A DNA stretch of 64,000 nt from Halocaridina rubra (Eukaryota > Arthropoda > Malacostraca > Decapoda > Atyidae): NCBI GenBank assembly GCA_037179515.1, contig JAXCGZ010022652.1, forward strand, positions 129,501 to 193,500. The letters run 5' to 3'. The notes below the pieces were generated by a model. It made no database searches. It worked only from the letters and a program-made list of their open reading frames with translations, and had not been told where the DNA came from. This document shows positions 13,104 through 24,527 of the stretch, piece by piece. Position 1 is the first letter of the stretch, and each line of letters starts with the position of its first letter. Position numbers and translations under genes: made by a program.

Positions 13104-13409
13104 AACCCTAGTGACTGGGATTCTGAATGTGCATTTTTCAGAAAAGAGTGACAGAAAAAAGGGAGGAGACTGATGGTATGCTCATGAGGAGAAGGATGAA
13201 TATGTTGGTATTGAGCGAAACAAAGGAGAAAGAGAATGGTGAGGAGATGGTTGGGAATGTGGTGAGTAGGGTGTTTGGAGTAGAGAGAGGGTGAAGAAGA
13301 GGAGTGGCCCTTATTGTAACTGAGGAGATGCAGACCGTAAGTGTGTGATTGATTGTAATCCATGTGGTCCTGGAAGTGAGAGAAATGAGGTGAATAGACA
13401 AGGATTATG
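13104..13409 (+). mobile_element. LINE-B copy 1, 5' half (endonuclease start), also 13814-13827
   Basis: Begins AACCCTAGTGACTGGGATTC and follows 61937-62300 base by base with many changes: GTTGGTATTGAGCGAAAC equals the endonuclease motif region read as LALSETK in the other copy, then GTGGTCCTGGAAGTGAGAGA. The frame is destroyed. The sequence resumes as AATGATTAGATTGCG after the TIR element and again at 28098, so this is one LINE-B copy cut into pieces by later insertions. Confidence 0.75.
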
Positions 13410-13805
13410 GGATCAACTGAAGAATCTCTCCACCCGACTCACCAGGGGGAGATTCTTCAGTTGATCTGAGTTAGGGGGAGATTCTTCAGTACTGTCTGTC
13501 TGTCTGTTTGGGTTTGGTTAGGTTAGGTTAGGTTGAGTTAGGTCTTTATTTCGTAATTGAAATTCATCCATCCATATATTCCAAGGTAGATAAACAGACA
13601 GACCTAACCTAACCTAACCCAACCTAACCTAACCTAACCTAACATCCCTTCAGCCCTTCTCATCTGACATGTCACAACTCTCCCCATCTCTAGTTTCTCT
13701 CTGAAATTGTTACGCCGGGCACTCTGGGGGGGGATTCTTCAGATGATCTCAGTTGGGTGAGATTTGTCAGTTGGGTACTCTGGGGGGAAGTTCTTCAGTT
13801 GATCC
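13410..13805. mobile_element. 396-bp TIR element with 8-bp target duplication GGATTATG
   Basis: The left end GGATCAACTGAAGAATCTC is the inverted repeat of the right end ...TTCTTCAGTTGATCC. Outside both ends stands GGATTATG (13402-13409 and 13806-13813). An 8-bp duplication fits hAT elements; reading it as 9 bp (GGATTATGG) would fit Mutator-like elements. The element is non-coding. It carries subterminal GGGGGAGATTCTTCAG copies and an inverted pair of TTAGG arrays in the middle. Confidence 0.85.
13494..13643. repeat. Inverted short telomere-like arrays, (GGTTA)n and (CCTAA)n
   Basis: Left arm: GTCT repeats, then GGTTAGGTTAGGTTAGGTT at about 13516-13543. Right arm: CAGACAGACC, then CCTAA repeats at 13603-13643. 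The G-rich strand points inward from the left and the C-rich strand follows on the right. The arrays hold about five and eight units. They lie wholly inside the 13410-13805 TIR element, so they move with it and need not mark a chromosome end. Confidence 0.85.
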
Positions 13806-13837
13806 GGATTATGGAATGATTAGATTGCGTAATTACC

Positions 13838-14185
13838 TGTCGTAAGGCATATTAAAGATGCCTATAACTTCACAAGGCATTTCAGACATGCCTAAATGTG
13901 GCGGTGATGTCACGACGCCCTCGAATACCCCACAGAATGCCCTGAGTAACTGTAAAGCATCAGTTAGAGACCGGGCCTTGCTAGGAGAAGACGTAATGCA
14001 GCACAGCTTAGCTAGCCCCCCCTTGGGGGCGGGAATCAGGAATTAGTCGTGACAGGAACTGTAGTAATGGGAGCTCTGAGTACATAGATGTACGCTAACA
14101 AATAAATCAATATAAAGAAAATGCTTATCACCAACCACGCTACCATAATTAAAACTCAGGTGGAATAGTAACCCACTATACTACA
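13838..14185 (+). repeat. Element R, 5' LTR
   Basis: 348 bp, begins TG and ends CA. It contains a perfect short hairpin (GCCCCCCCTTGGGGGC, about 14009-14024) and, near its 3' end, overlapping AATAAA (14101) and TATAAAG (14111), placed where a core promoter and poly(A) signal would sit in an LTR. Confidence 0.9.
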
Positions 14186-14188
14186 AAT

Positions 14189-14206
14189 TTGGTGAACAGC
14201 TCGGGA
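14189..14206 (+). promoter_or_regulatory. Element R, candidate primer-binding site
   Basis: Four bases after the LTR end the sequence reads TGGTGAACAGCTCGGGAT. It starts with the TGG needed to pair with the CCA end of a tRNA, and CGGGAT would fit the T-arm. I could not name the tRNA. Confidence 0.6.
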
Positions 14207-14458
14207 TCAATCCACGCTGATACTTCAAAGAAGAGAAAGAAGAATTAAAAATACAGAACAAAAAATATATAGCATCTATGGAAGAAAAGTTCAAGTGAAG
14301 AAACTTCTAGACGCTTACAAGCAGTGAGATAGTGACGCCGAGAAAGTCAGAACTCTACCTTCACCTACAGTATCATATTACCAGATTGAGCTAGTCTCCC
14401 TCGCCTCTGTGCTGGCAAGGCCCCCCCCCCCAGCAGTAAAAGTACAAGGAGCGCCTTC

Positions 14459-14695
14459 ATGGACGCCACCGTCACAGTGAGCCAAAGTGTGACCGGGGCA
14501 TTGAGTGAAAATGCCCATTACAAGAAGTATAAGTTGCCGGATCCGACCAAGAAGATGGCGATTCATCGATTTTACTTGAGAGATGGAGAATTGGGCGGGA
14601 ACCTCCCGCGCCCAGAAGAAAGAACCCCTCCCTACATTGCCTTCTGCCATGAGGGTCTTCAGGACCACCTCCTTAAAATAGCTAAGTACTTGTGA
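14459..14695 (+). CDS. Short unrecognised ORF just inside the 5' LTR of element R
   Basis: A 78-codon frame starts 274 bp downstream of the 5' LTR, where gag would begin. It starts MDATVTVSQSVTGALS and contains KLPDPTKKMAIHRFYLRDG and RTPPYIAFCHEGLQDHL. Base composition is clearly more GC-rich and codon-like than the AT-rich surroundings. I do not recognise a gag, zinc knuckle or any other domain. It could be the stub of a decayed gag, a small RNA-packaging protein, or a captured host exon. Most R-internal frames are noise; this one is the best candidate for real coding. Confidence 0.35.
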   Translation: MDATVTVSQSVTGALSENAHYKKYKLPDPTKKMAIHRFYLRDGELGGNLPRPEERTPPYIAFCHEGLQDHLLKIAKYL

Positions 14696-17337
14696 TCTGT
14701 ATCCAGTGAGTAATGGGACAATTATTAAAAGAAATTGAGGTCGGTGGACACCGCCATTTTATCTTGTAGTTATGCTTTGACTCAGCCAACCCGCCTATGA
14801 GGGGTGTGGCTCCTAATAAGTTAATAAAAGTAGAATTTCTGTACCCATTACTAACATGGATAATTTGTACTAATAGCTCTAAGCAGCAATAAACTCCATT
14901 TTTTGTTATAATTTGAAGAATAATAGGAGTAGTTGCGTTTAAAGGGTGTTCCATTTATTTGTATTAATGCCTAAATTTAATTTTAAGAATGCGAATGTAT
15001 TGATTTTAATTGAAAAAATTAATGTACGAAGTCATTATTATATTAATTCCTTAAAGTAAAAAACTAACCGAGTCTACAAATAGAATATAAATAGTAGAAT
15101 TTTTACATACTCCAAAATGCGCATAAGAATTATAATGAGAAGTATGCTTGAATCCGCTTTTAAGGTTTTTCTTAGAACATGTGGGATTTCCAAGAAAGGA
15201 ATGGCTAAATGACCCATCGATCTTCCAACCTCGTTATTATAAATATATAGTAACTGTACTGATCTTTGATGTTTAAAGTATGTGTAAAATCATTTTTATA
15301 TTCATTTCTTAAAGGGTAAGAAATCGAGTGATAAGATCCTTGCACCTGTTTTCAAGGTTCTTTTTTTTTTTTTCTCCGCGGGAGTAATGTTTTAGCGAAA
15401 GAAAGACATAAATGACGGATCGTTGTTTTTAATGTTATGATGAGAAATTGATACTAACATACGTGTGTGGCATTTCATTTTGAAGAATAAGAACTTTTGT
15501 AATATTAATTAGATATGAGTTTTTTTTAATTTCATGCTATGCAGGCGAAAATAACAGTAAACTTGAGAGTATTTGGGCTGTACTGGGGTATGGGGGTTTC
15601 TTAAGTTAACCCTAACGTATCTTAGAAGGGAGAAAGAATGGGGTCTAATAGCAGTGAGGGATACGCCTCGAGATCGCCAACAAGCTCATGCCCTCAGTGT
15701 CGGAGGGCAGAAAGGAAGTTATTGTGTAGCTAGGACGCACCCTAGTGGGGGTAGATAGGGACCTAGGACTGGCGAGGCAGTCATGTGACCACACGGCCCA
15801 ACCAAGATTTCACCCACCCACTCCTTCAGAGTGATAAGGGAAGGGAAGCACATGTGCAGTAAATAGAAAAATGACTAGAAGAGAATTTTTCAGAGAGAAA
15901 GAGAGTGAGTGTTTTGAAAGTGATTTAGCGAATGTGAGAGGGAATGAGCATGAATGACTGGGGGTATAATGGGGGGGTTGCTCTAGGGGGTGAAATCGCA
16001 GAAAGCACCATTGGGAAGCATGATTGGGGGGAATCTGCGAGGGTAGTCCCCCTGCTCCGCCGGGTCTATGCATGCCATATCAGAGTATATTTATGGGAGG
16101 TGATGCGCTGTTGCAATATCTATTGAGGGATATTTTTGAGAAAATGATTCTCTACCTGCCCAGATATGGTTGAGAGGCCAAGTTTGTTTTATTTTTGTTT
16201 CGTCCCCTACTCCGCCAATGAGATTGTTATTCGATTTCCGAGAACTCCAAGATAGATATTACATGATAAAGCACGTGAATCTATGAATGATTCTTTATTT
16301 TCTTTGCTAGCTGCAGTATATACATTATTTGTCCGAAGAAATTTGTTGGACATATAAAATAAAACTTTGCGAATTGTAGCCATGATAATGTTTATCAAGA
16401 TTATTTCAGCTTGGTCATAAAGAGAGAGTGTGAGCTGACACGAAATGACAACAAGAATGTTACACAGCCGTTTCCCGTATTTGAGATAGCAGAAGTTGAT
16501 CCAGAAGCCAAAGCAACAGGGGAGAAAACAGCGCCTACATGCGCACCCCCCGTAAAAGCTAGTCAGCCGCAGCCCTGAAGGCAAACCTTGGGCAGTATAG
16601 GAGCAGGAAAAATAAATTAATAGAAGGGAGGGTAATAATAAAAGTACCCAACCGTGTGTAAGTATGAGCAAACAGACAGAACAGTTATATGTCGAACTTC
16701 TCACTGTTCTGGAGGAAATTCTGTTGTATAGTAATTAAAATAAGTCAAATTCGAGATAGTAAAAGAATATATATATTTTCTATATTAATTGTTCCTGTAC
16801 AACTCCTTACGAGAATATGAAACTTAAGCAAAATGCATTCTTTAATGTTGCAAATGAAATATGATTTTTGTTTTTATTATTGCATACACAGAGACAGACT
16901 TTTTATGTTTTTTCAGACACCCGTGTTTGTTATATAGTTTTGTGTGTGAAGAAAAATCTTTAATATCTTTAGCCTTTTGATACATATTATAATTAAAGAG
17001 TTTCAAAAAAGATTATCTAGAGATAATTATTGTTAATCCCTATCATTGTCATGAATTTAAAATTACAATTGCGCTAATTAAGATAATTGAAATTACCAGA
17101 ATTTATATGTTGAGTTTGAAATTTAATAAATGAATGATACTTAAATCCTTTTAAGAAGTTTGTTAAGAAAAAGATATTTGTACTTTTGTAGTAGTAGAGA
17201 TATTGTCACATATGATTTTATTGTTTTGCTTTAATTTCCTCAGGGATATGTTACCTTATAGAGAGTGTGTACTTCGACTCAGCCCTCTGATTTATAGCAA
17301 GAAAAAGATTGTCACTATAGACAGAGATGTGTATGCT
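14696..17337. other. Element R internal region, no recognisable coding
   Basis: AT-rich sequence with scattered GC-richer blocks (15560-16080). A 165-codon minus frame at 16207-16704 is hydrophobic and low in information and resembles no family I know. No retroviral pol motif (DTG, YxDD, HHCC, DDE) was found on either strand. Confidence 0.5.
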
Positions 17338-17353
17338 ATTACAGTAAAGTCCT

Positions 17354-17545
17354 GTAGTTGCCGTGGCTCAATCGGTAGCGTCTCCGACTCTGAGGCGTCA
17401 GGTCGAGGGTTCACGCCCCGTCACGGTCTGAGGTTAGCAAGGGCATGCACTCAGCGTAAGGATTACATTTGCCAAAACAAGTCCTTCGAGAGAAGGCAAC
17501 CGTCCTAGCCCTTGGTAGATAAGGGAGTCCGTGACGTAAAACCGG
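17354..17545 (+). mobile_element. tRNA-derived SINE (family 2) with 16-bp target duplication
   Basis: ATTACAGTAAAGTCCT stands at 17338-17353 and again at 17546-17561, a perfect 16-bp target duplication. The body has an A-box (TGGCTCAATCGGTAGCG) and B-box (GGGTTCACGCCC) head about 65 bp long, foldable like a tRNA, then a tail with TTTGCCAAAACAAGTCC, CCTAGCCC and GGGAGTCCGTGACGTAAAAC. Copies at 9637 and 29140 share the tail. The intact duplication marks it as the youngest SINE seen here. It sits inside element R. Confidence 0.9.
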
Positions 17546-17860
17546 ATTACAGTAAAGTCCTTAGCAATATTAAACAGAAAGGAATAAGTTTATGCTTCGA
17601 GGTTTCTGCAGTTGTACATTAAGTTCTTTTGCTTTTGTTTTTTGTTAATTGGAAAATAAAAATGGCCCTCTAGCAATAAACGTAAAACTCTATCAATGGT
17701 CATTGCTCACGTTGCTCACTTTCATTTGTTTATTTATTCTTTTATTATTTAGAGATACTCAGCGACAATTTATTTTTTATTTTCAGTACATGTAAAGGAA
17801 GGAAGCCCGTCTCGCCCGACCACGGGGTGGATACCGTAACGTATTTCACGGTCGCCCAGT

Positions 17861-17882
17861 CTCTCTCTCTCTCTCTCTCTCT
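17861..17882. repeat. (CT)n microsatellite
   Basis: About eleven CT units following a GC-richer stretch (17795-17860) whose origin I cannot name. Confidence 0.9.
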
Positions 17883-18103
17883 GACATGAGCTCCTTCCGA
17901 TGCTAAGAGAATGTTGCCGTCATTGATTCTTTTTTTGTTTTTTTTTCCAGTGAAGCTAGGCGATAATTGTGCCTAAATTTTAATTCAGTTGATAAATTTT
18001 TGCATGCTGTTATTGCATAAATACTGATAAGACATCGGTAGTACCGACTTTTGCATAAATACTTTCGCCACATATCACATATCACAAGACACACACACAC
18101 ATA

Positions 18104-18550
18104 GCTAAGCTTGAAAAAGTTCAAAGACATGCCACGAAACTGGTGCCAGAAATACGCAATCTCAGTTATGATGAGAGGCTGAGGGAATTAGACTTACCAT
18201 CACTCGAAGCTAGAAGAGTAAGGGGGGATATGGTGACAGTCTTTAAATTCCTTCATGGTTATGATAGAGTGGATAGGGATCGATATTTCGATATGGCTGG
18301 CTCTAGAACTAGAGGTCATAGTTTGAAGCTTCGTAAGAAAACTTCTTTGCAGGATGTAAGGAAATACTTTTTCAGTGTAAGAGTAGTTGATAATTGGAAC
18401 TGGCTAAGCGAGGAGGTAGTTAATGCTATCTCAATCCATAGTTTTAAGGACAGGTATGATAAGTATCACTAAGTCTAAAATGGAACCGATGAGGAGACGG
18501 GAAGATACGAGCTTTGGGCTCTTTCCCGTAAACACAATTAGGTAATCACA
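18104..18550 (+). pseudogene. LINE-A copy A1, 5'-truncated 3' end of ORF2
   Basis: Starts inside ORF2 at ATAGCTAAGCTTGAAAAAG. The frame stays open through EIRNLSYDERLRELDLPS, DMVTVFKFLHGYDRV and RVVDNWNWLSEEVV to the normal stop after YDKYH (18470-18472). The 3' hairpin and the AATTAGGTAATCAC tail follow, ending at 18550. The next base begins copy A2 in the same direction. Confidence 0.92.
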
Positions 18551-21528
18551 CCAGAGTTCTTCCAGACAAAGGGGAGATAAAGAAGATAATGACAGAATAT
18601 CAGGGGATGGGGCCTCATTAAGATTGTTATACACAAATGCTGATGGATTAGCTGGTAAGGCAGTAGAATTAAAAGATAGGATTCACAACAGTAAGGCAGA
18701 TATAGTAGCAATTACAGAGACTAAGTTGAGTGAGGACATAAACAGTGTCACAGTTTTTCCTAAGGGTTTCATTATACTAAGGGTTGAAAGATCTGAGAGG
18801 ACTGGTGGAGGTATAGCACTGCTCATAAGTGAAAGGATTCAAGTCGAAGAAATAAACTTGGCTATAGAAAGTGAGTTCAAGGAATTTCTTGTTGCTCGCA
18901 TAAATACTGGGTCAGAGAGCATTATAATAACTGTTGTATACAACCCACCAAGGAACCAAAATAGGCTTGAAGTTTATGAGGAAAGTCATATAGGTACTAT
19001 TGAAGTCATAAACTCAGTTGTTAACATGGCACGGGAAAAAAAATGTAGGATTTTGATTATGGGAGACTTTAATCATAAAGAGATAGATTGGATAAATCTT
19101 GACCCACACAGTGGTGAGGACTCATTCGGGGCAAGATTCCTAGATTGCGTACAAGGGAATTTCCTACACCAACATGTAATGGAACCAACAAGGGCCAGGG
19201 GTGGGGATGAGCCATCACTACTTGATCTAGTGTTCACAGATAATGTGTTGGATATTGAAAAAATTGAGTATGAACCACCAATTGGAAAGAGTGACCACTG
19301 TGTGTTGTTGATGGAGTATATCATTGAAGATATTCTTCCTGAGAGTAGAGGCACTGAGGACATGAGGAGGAACTATCCGAATGGAGATTACATCAAAATG
19401 AATGAGCTTTTTGCAGTTATTGACTGGAGAACCTTATTTTGCAACAAATCTGTACAAGAAATGTATGACATCTTTTGTGAGAAATATGGGAAGATAGTAC
19501 ATTGCTGCATACCTGTCACCAAAGTAGGTGTAATTCATGCCAGAGAGAAATAGTTCGATAATGGGTGTAAAAGAGCTAAGGAGTGGAGAGACAAATGCTG
19601 GAAAAGGTATAGGAGGAGAAAAAACATAAATGCCTGGCAAACCTACAAAAGAGCATGAAATGACTACCTAAGTAAAAGGAGAGAGGCAGAGAGAGACTAT
19701 GAGAGTGACATCACCAGGAAGGCTAAAGAAAATCCCAAGCTTTTCCACAGCTTTATCAGAGGAAAACTGAAGGTAAAAGAACAGGTTTTAAGGCTAAAGA
19801 GAGCGGATGGAAGCATCACTGAGACGGATGAAGAGATCTGCAAAGAATTGAACAAGGAGTTTCAGTCAGTATTTACAGTAGAAAATACCCCACCCCCTCA
19901 GATTGCAGTGATAGAAGCTCAAGGGCCGGTATTAGAGAACATCAACCTTACAGCCACAGAGGTATGCAAAGCGCTGATGGATTTAGATGTTCATAAAGCT
20001 ACAGGTCCTGATGACATATCCCCTCATGTGCTTAAAAAATGCGCAAACACAATATCAGTGGCACTAAGTATCATATTTAAGGAGTCACTGGAGTCGGGGG
20101 AGATTCCAAGATGCTGGAAACAAGCAAATGTGATACCTATCTTCAAAAAGGGAAGGAGGGATACGGCTCTGAACTATAGACCAGTTTCCTTGACCAGCAT
20201 AGTTTGCAAAGTTATGGAGAAACTACTAAGGAAACATATCTCTCTTCACTTGGAATCCTTCAACTTTTTGTCAGTGAGGCAACATGGCTTCAGAGAAGGT
20301 AGATCAACAGTAACAAACTTATTAGAATTTTATGATGAGGTAAGCCAAATCTTACAGGAAAGAGAGGGCTGGGCAGATTGCATATTCCTAGACTTCCAGA
20401 AAGCGTTTGACACTGTTCCACATGGGAGACTTATTAGGAAGCTGCAAGCGTTGGCTTGAATAGGTGGAAATGTTTTGGAATGGATAAAAACTTACTTAGA
20501 AGGAAGGGAACAGAGGGTTAGAGTAAGACACTCAGTGTCTGAATGGAGAAGAGTTAGTAGTGGAGTTGCACAGGGTTCAGTTTTAGGGCCGCTTTTGTTC
20601 CTTGCATATGTAAATGACCTACCAGAGTCTGTAAATTCATTCATGAATATGTTTGCAGATGATGCAAAGATTGTGAAGAAAGTAAAAAACGAGAACAATG
20701 GTAGAGAACTTCAGGAGGATCTAAATAATCTGCATGAGTGGTCAGAAAAGTGGCCAATGAAATTCAATACTTCAAAATGTAAGGTAATGAGAATGGGTAC
20801 AAGTGCAAGAAGGCCCAAGCTTGACTACTCGGTGGCTGGAGTACAACTTCAAGAGACAGAAAATGAGAGAGATCTAGGAGTAAACATACTGGCAGATTTG
20901 TTTCCAGAAATACATATAAATGGCATAGTAAGGGCAGCATATGCATTCTTATCAAATGTAAGGGTAGCCTTCAGGCACATGGACAAGGAAATGTTCAGAA
21001 ATATTTATGTAACCTATGTGAGGCCAAAACTCGAATATGCAGCCCCCTTTTGGAATCCGCACTTGAAAAAGCACATAGCTAAGCTTGAAAAAGTTCAAAG
21101 ACATGCCACGAAACTGGTGCCAGAAATACGCAATCTCAGTTATGATGAGAGGCTGAGGGAATTAGACTTACCATCACTCGAATCTAGAAGAGTGAGGGGG
21201 GATATGGTGACAGTCTTTAAATTCCTTCATGGTTATGATAGAGTGGATAGGGATCGATATTTTGATATGGCTGGCTCTAGAAGTAGAGGTCATAGTTTGA
21301 AGCTTCGTAAGAAAACTTCTTTGCAGGATGTAAGGAAATACTTTTTCAGTGTAAGAGTAGTTGATAATTGGAATTGGCTAAGCGAGGAGGTAGTTAATGC
21401 TATCTCAATCCATAGTTTTAAGGACAGGTATGATAAGTAGCACTAAGTATAAAATGGAACCGATGAGGAGACGGGAAGATACGAGCTTTGGGCTCTTTCC
21501 CGTAAACACAATTAGGTAATCACAACTG
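18551..21528 (+). pseudogene. LINE-A copy A2, ORF2 (endonuclease-RT) broken by three nonsense codons
   Basis: CR1-group-like non-LTR element. A single frame runs from 18552 to 21440, interrupted only by TAG 19551 (TGG in A3), TGA 19656 (AGA in A3) and TGA 20457 (AGA in A3). A final TAG removes the last two residues. Domains: AP-endonuclease at the N-terminus with YTNADG, ITETKLS, MGDFNHKE and KSDHCVLL; reverse transcriptase with GRRDTALNYRPVSLTS, QKAFDTVPHG, FADDAKIVKK (FADD box) and GVAQGSVLGP, where A replaces the usual P; then the C-terminal thumb and tail. No RNase H. It is 5'-truncated at the ORF1/ORF2 overlap and fused to the tail of A1. The few point changes suggest recent decay. Confidence 0.92.
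21471..21503 (+). promoter_or_regulatory. LINE-A 3' hairpin, likely RT recognition structure
   Basis: ACGGGAA...TTCCCGT encloses GAGC...GCTC with a TTTGG loop. The same structure stands just before the AATTAGGTAATCAC tail in A1 (18496-18528), A3, A5 and A6. 3' stem-loops plus short repeat tails are typical of L2/CR1-group LINEs, where the RT recognises them. Confidence 0.75.
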
Positions 21529-21704
21529 TTTAGAGAATAGACAAAACTCTCTTTCATTATCTCTTACTTTATTTAATTTTCGTGCTTTTCCCTCCAATTC
21601 CCTTATATCCTTAATTCACTCCCCTTTTTTCCCCTCCTATCCTATCCCATCCTAAAAAGAAAAAAAAGAAAAAGAAAAAAGGGAGCCCGAAAGTGGCCGT
21701 TTAT

Positions 21705-21869
<165 letters not shown>

Positions 21870-21971
21870 ATTATGACAGCAGGAATTTGAGTAGTAAAAG
21901 AGACTGTTACAATGAGCATTACTATGAAATATACGTATAGAACTCTGTTCTTACTACTGAATGCCAGTCTC

Positions 21972-24062
<2,091 letters not shown>

Positions 24063-24410
24063 TGTCGTAAGGCATATTAAAGATGCGTATAACTTCACAA
24101 GGCATTTCAGACATGCCTAAATGTGGCAGTGATGTCACGACGCCCTCGAATACCCTACAGAATGCCCTGAGTAACTGTAAAGCATCAGTTAGAGACCGGG
24201 CCTTGCTAGGAGCAGACGTAACGCAGCACAGCTTAGCTAGCCCCCCCTTGGGGGCGGAAATCAGGAATTAGTCGTGACAGGAACTGTAGTAATGGGAGCT
24301 CTGAGTACATAGATGTACGCTAACAAATAAGTCAATATAAAGAAAATGCTGATCATCATCTACGCTACCATAATTATAACTCAGGTGGAATAGTAACCCA
24401 CTATACTACA
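24063..24410 (+). repeat. Element R, 3' LTR
   Basis: 348 bp, same length as the 5' LTR with about 12 substitutions, and the TG...CA ends are intact. Immediately followed by TACC and the LINE-A tail. Confidence 0.92.
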
Positions 24411-24527
24411 TACCTAATTGTAATTACCTAATTGTGTTTACGGGAAAGAGCCCAAAGCTCGTATCTTCCCGTCTCCTCATCGGTTTCATTTTATACTTAG
24501 TGATACTTGTCATACCTGTCCTTAAAA

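Noticed and set aside
13097..13401. Minus-strand frames with Ser/His-rich protein
   Set aside because: Shadow of the plus-strand LINE-B endonuclease region.
16207..16704. 165-codon minus-strand ORF in element R
   Set aside because: Hydrophobic, AT-rich composition, no known motif, and opposite to the element direction; most likely a chance frame.
17362..17430. Candidate tRNA gene
   Set aside because: A- and B-boxes are present, but the sequence continues into a SINE tail and is framed by a 16-bp target duplication, so it is a SINE head.
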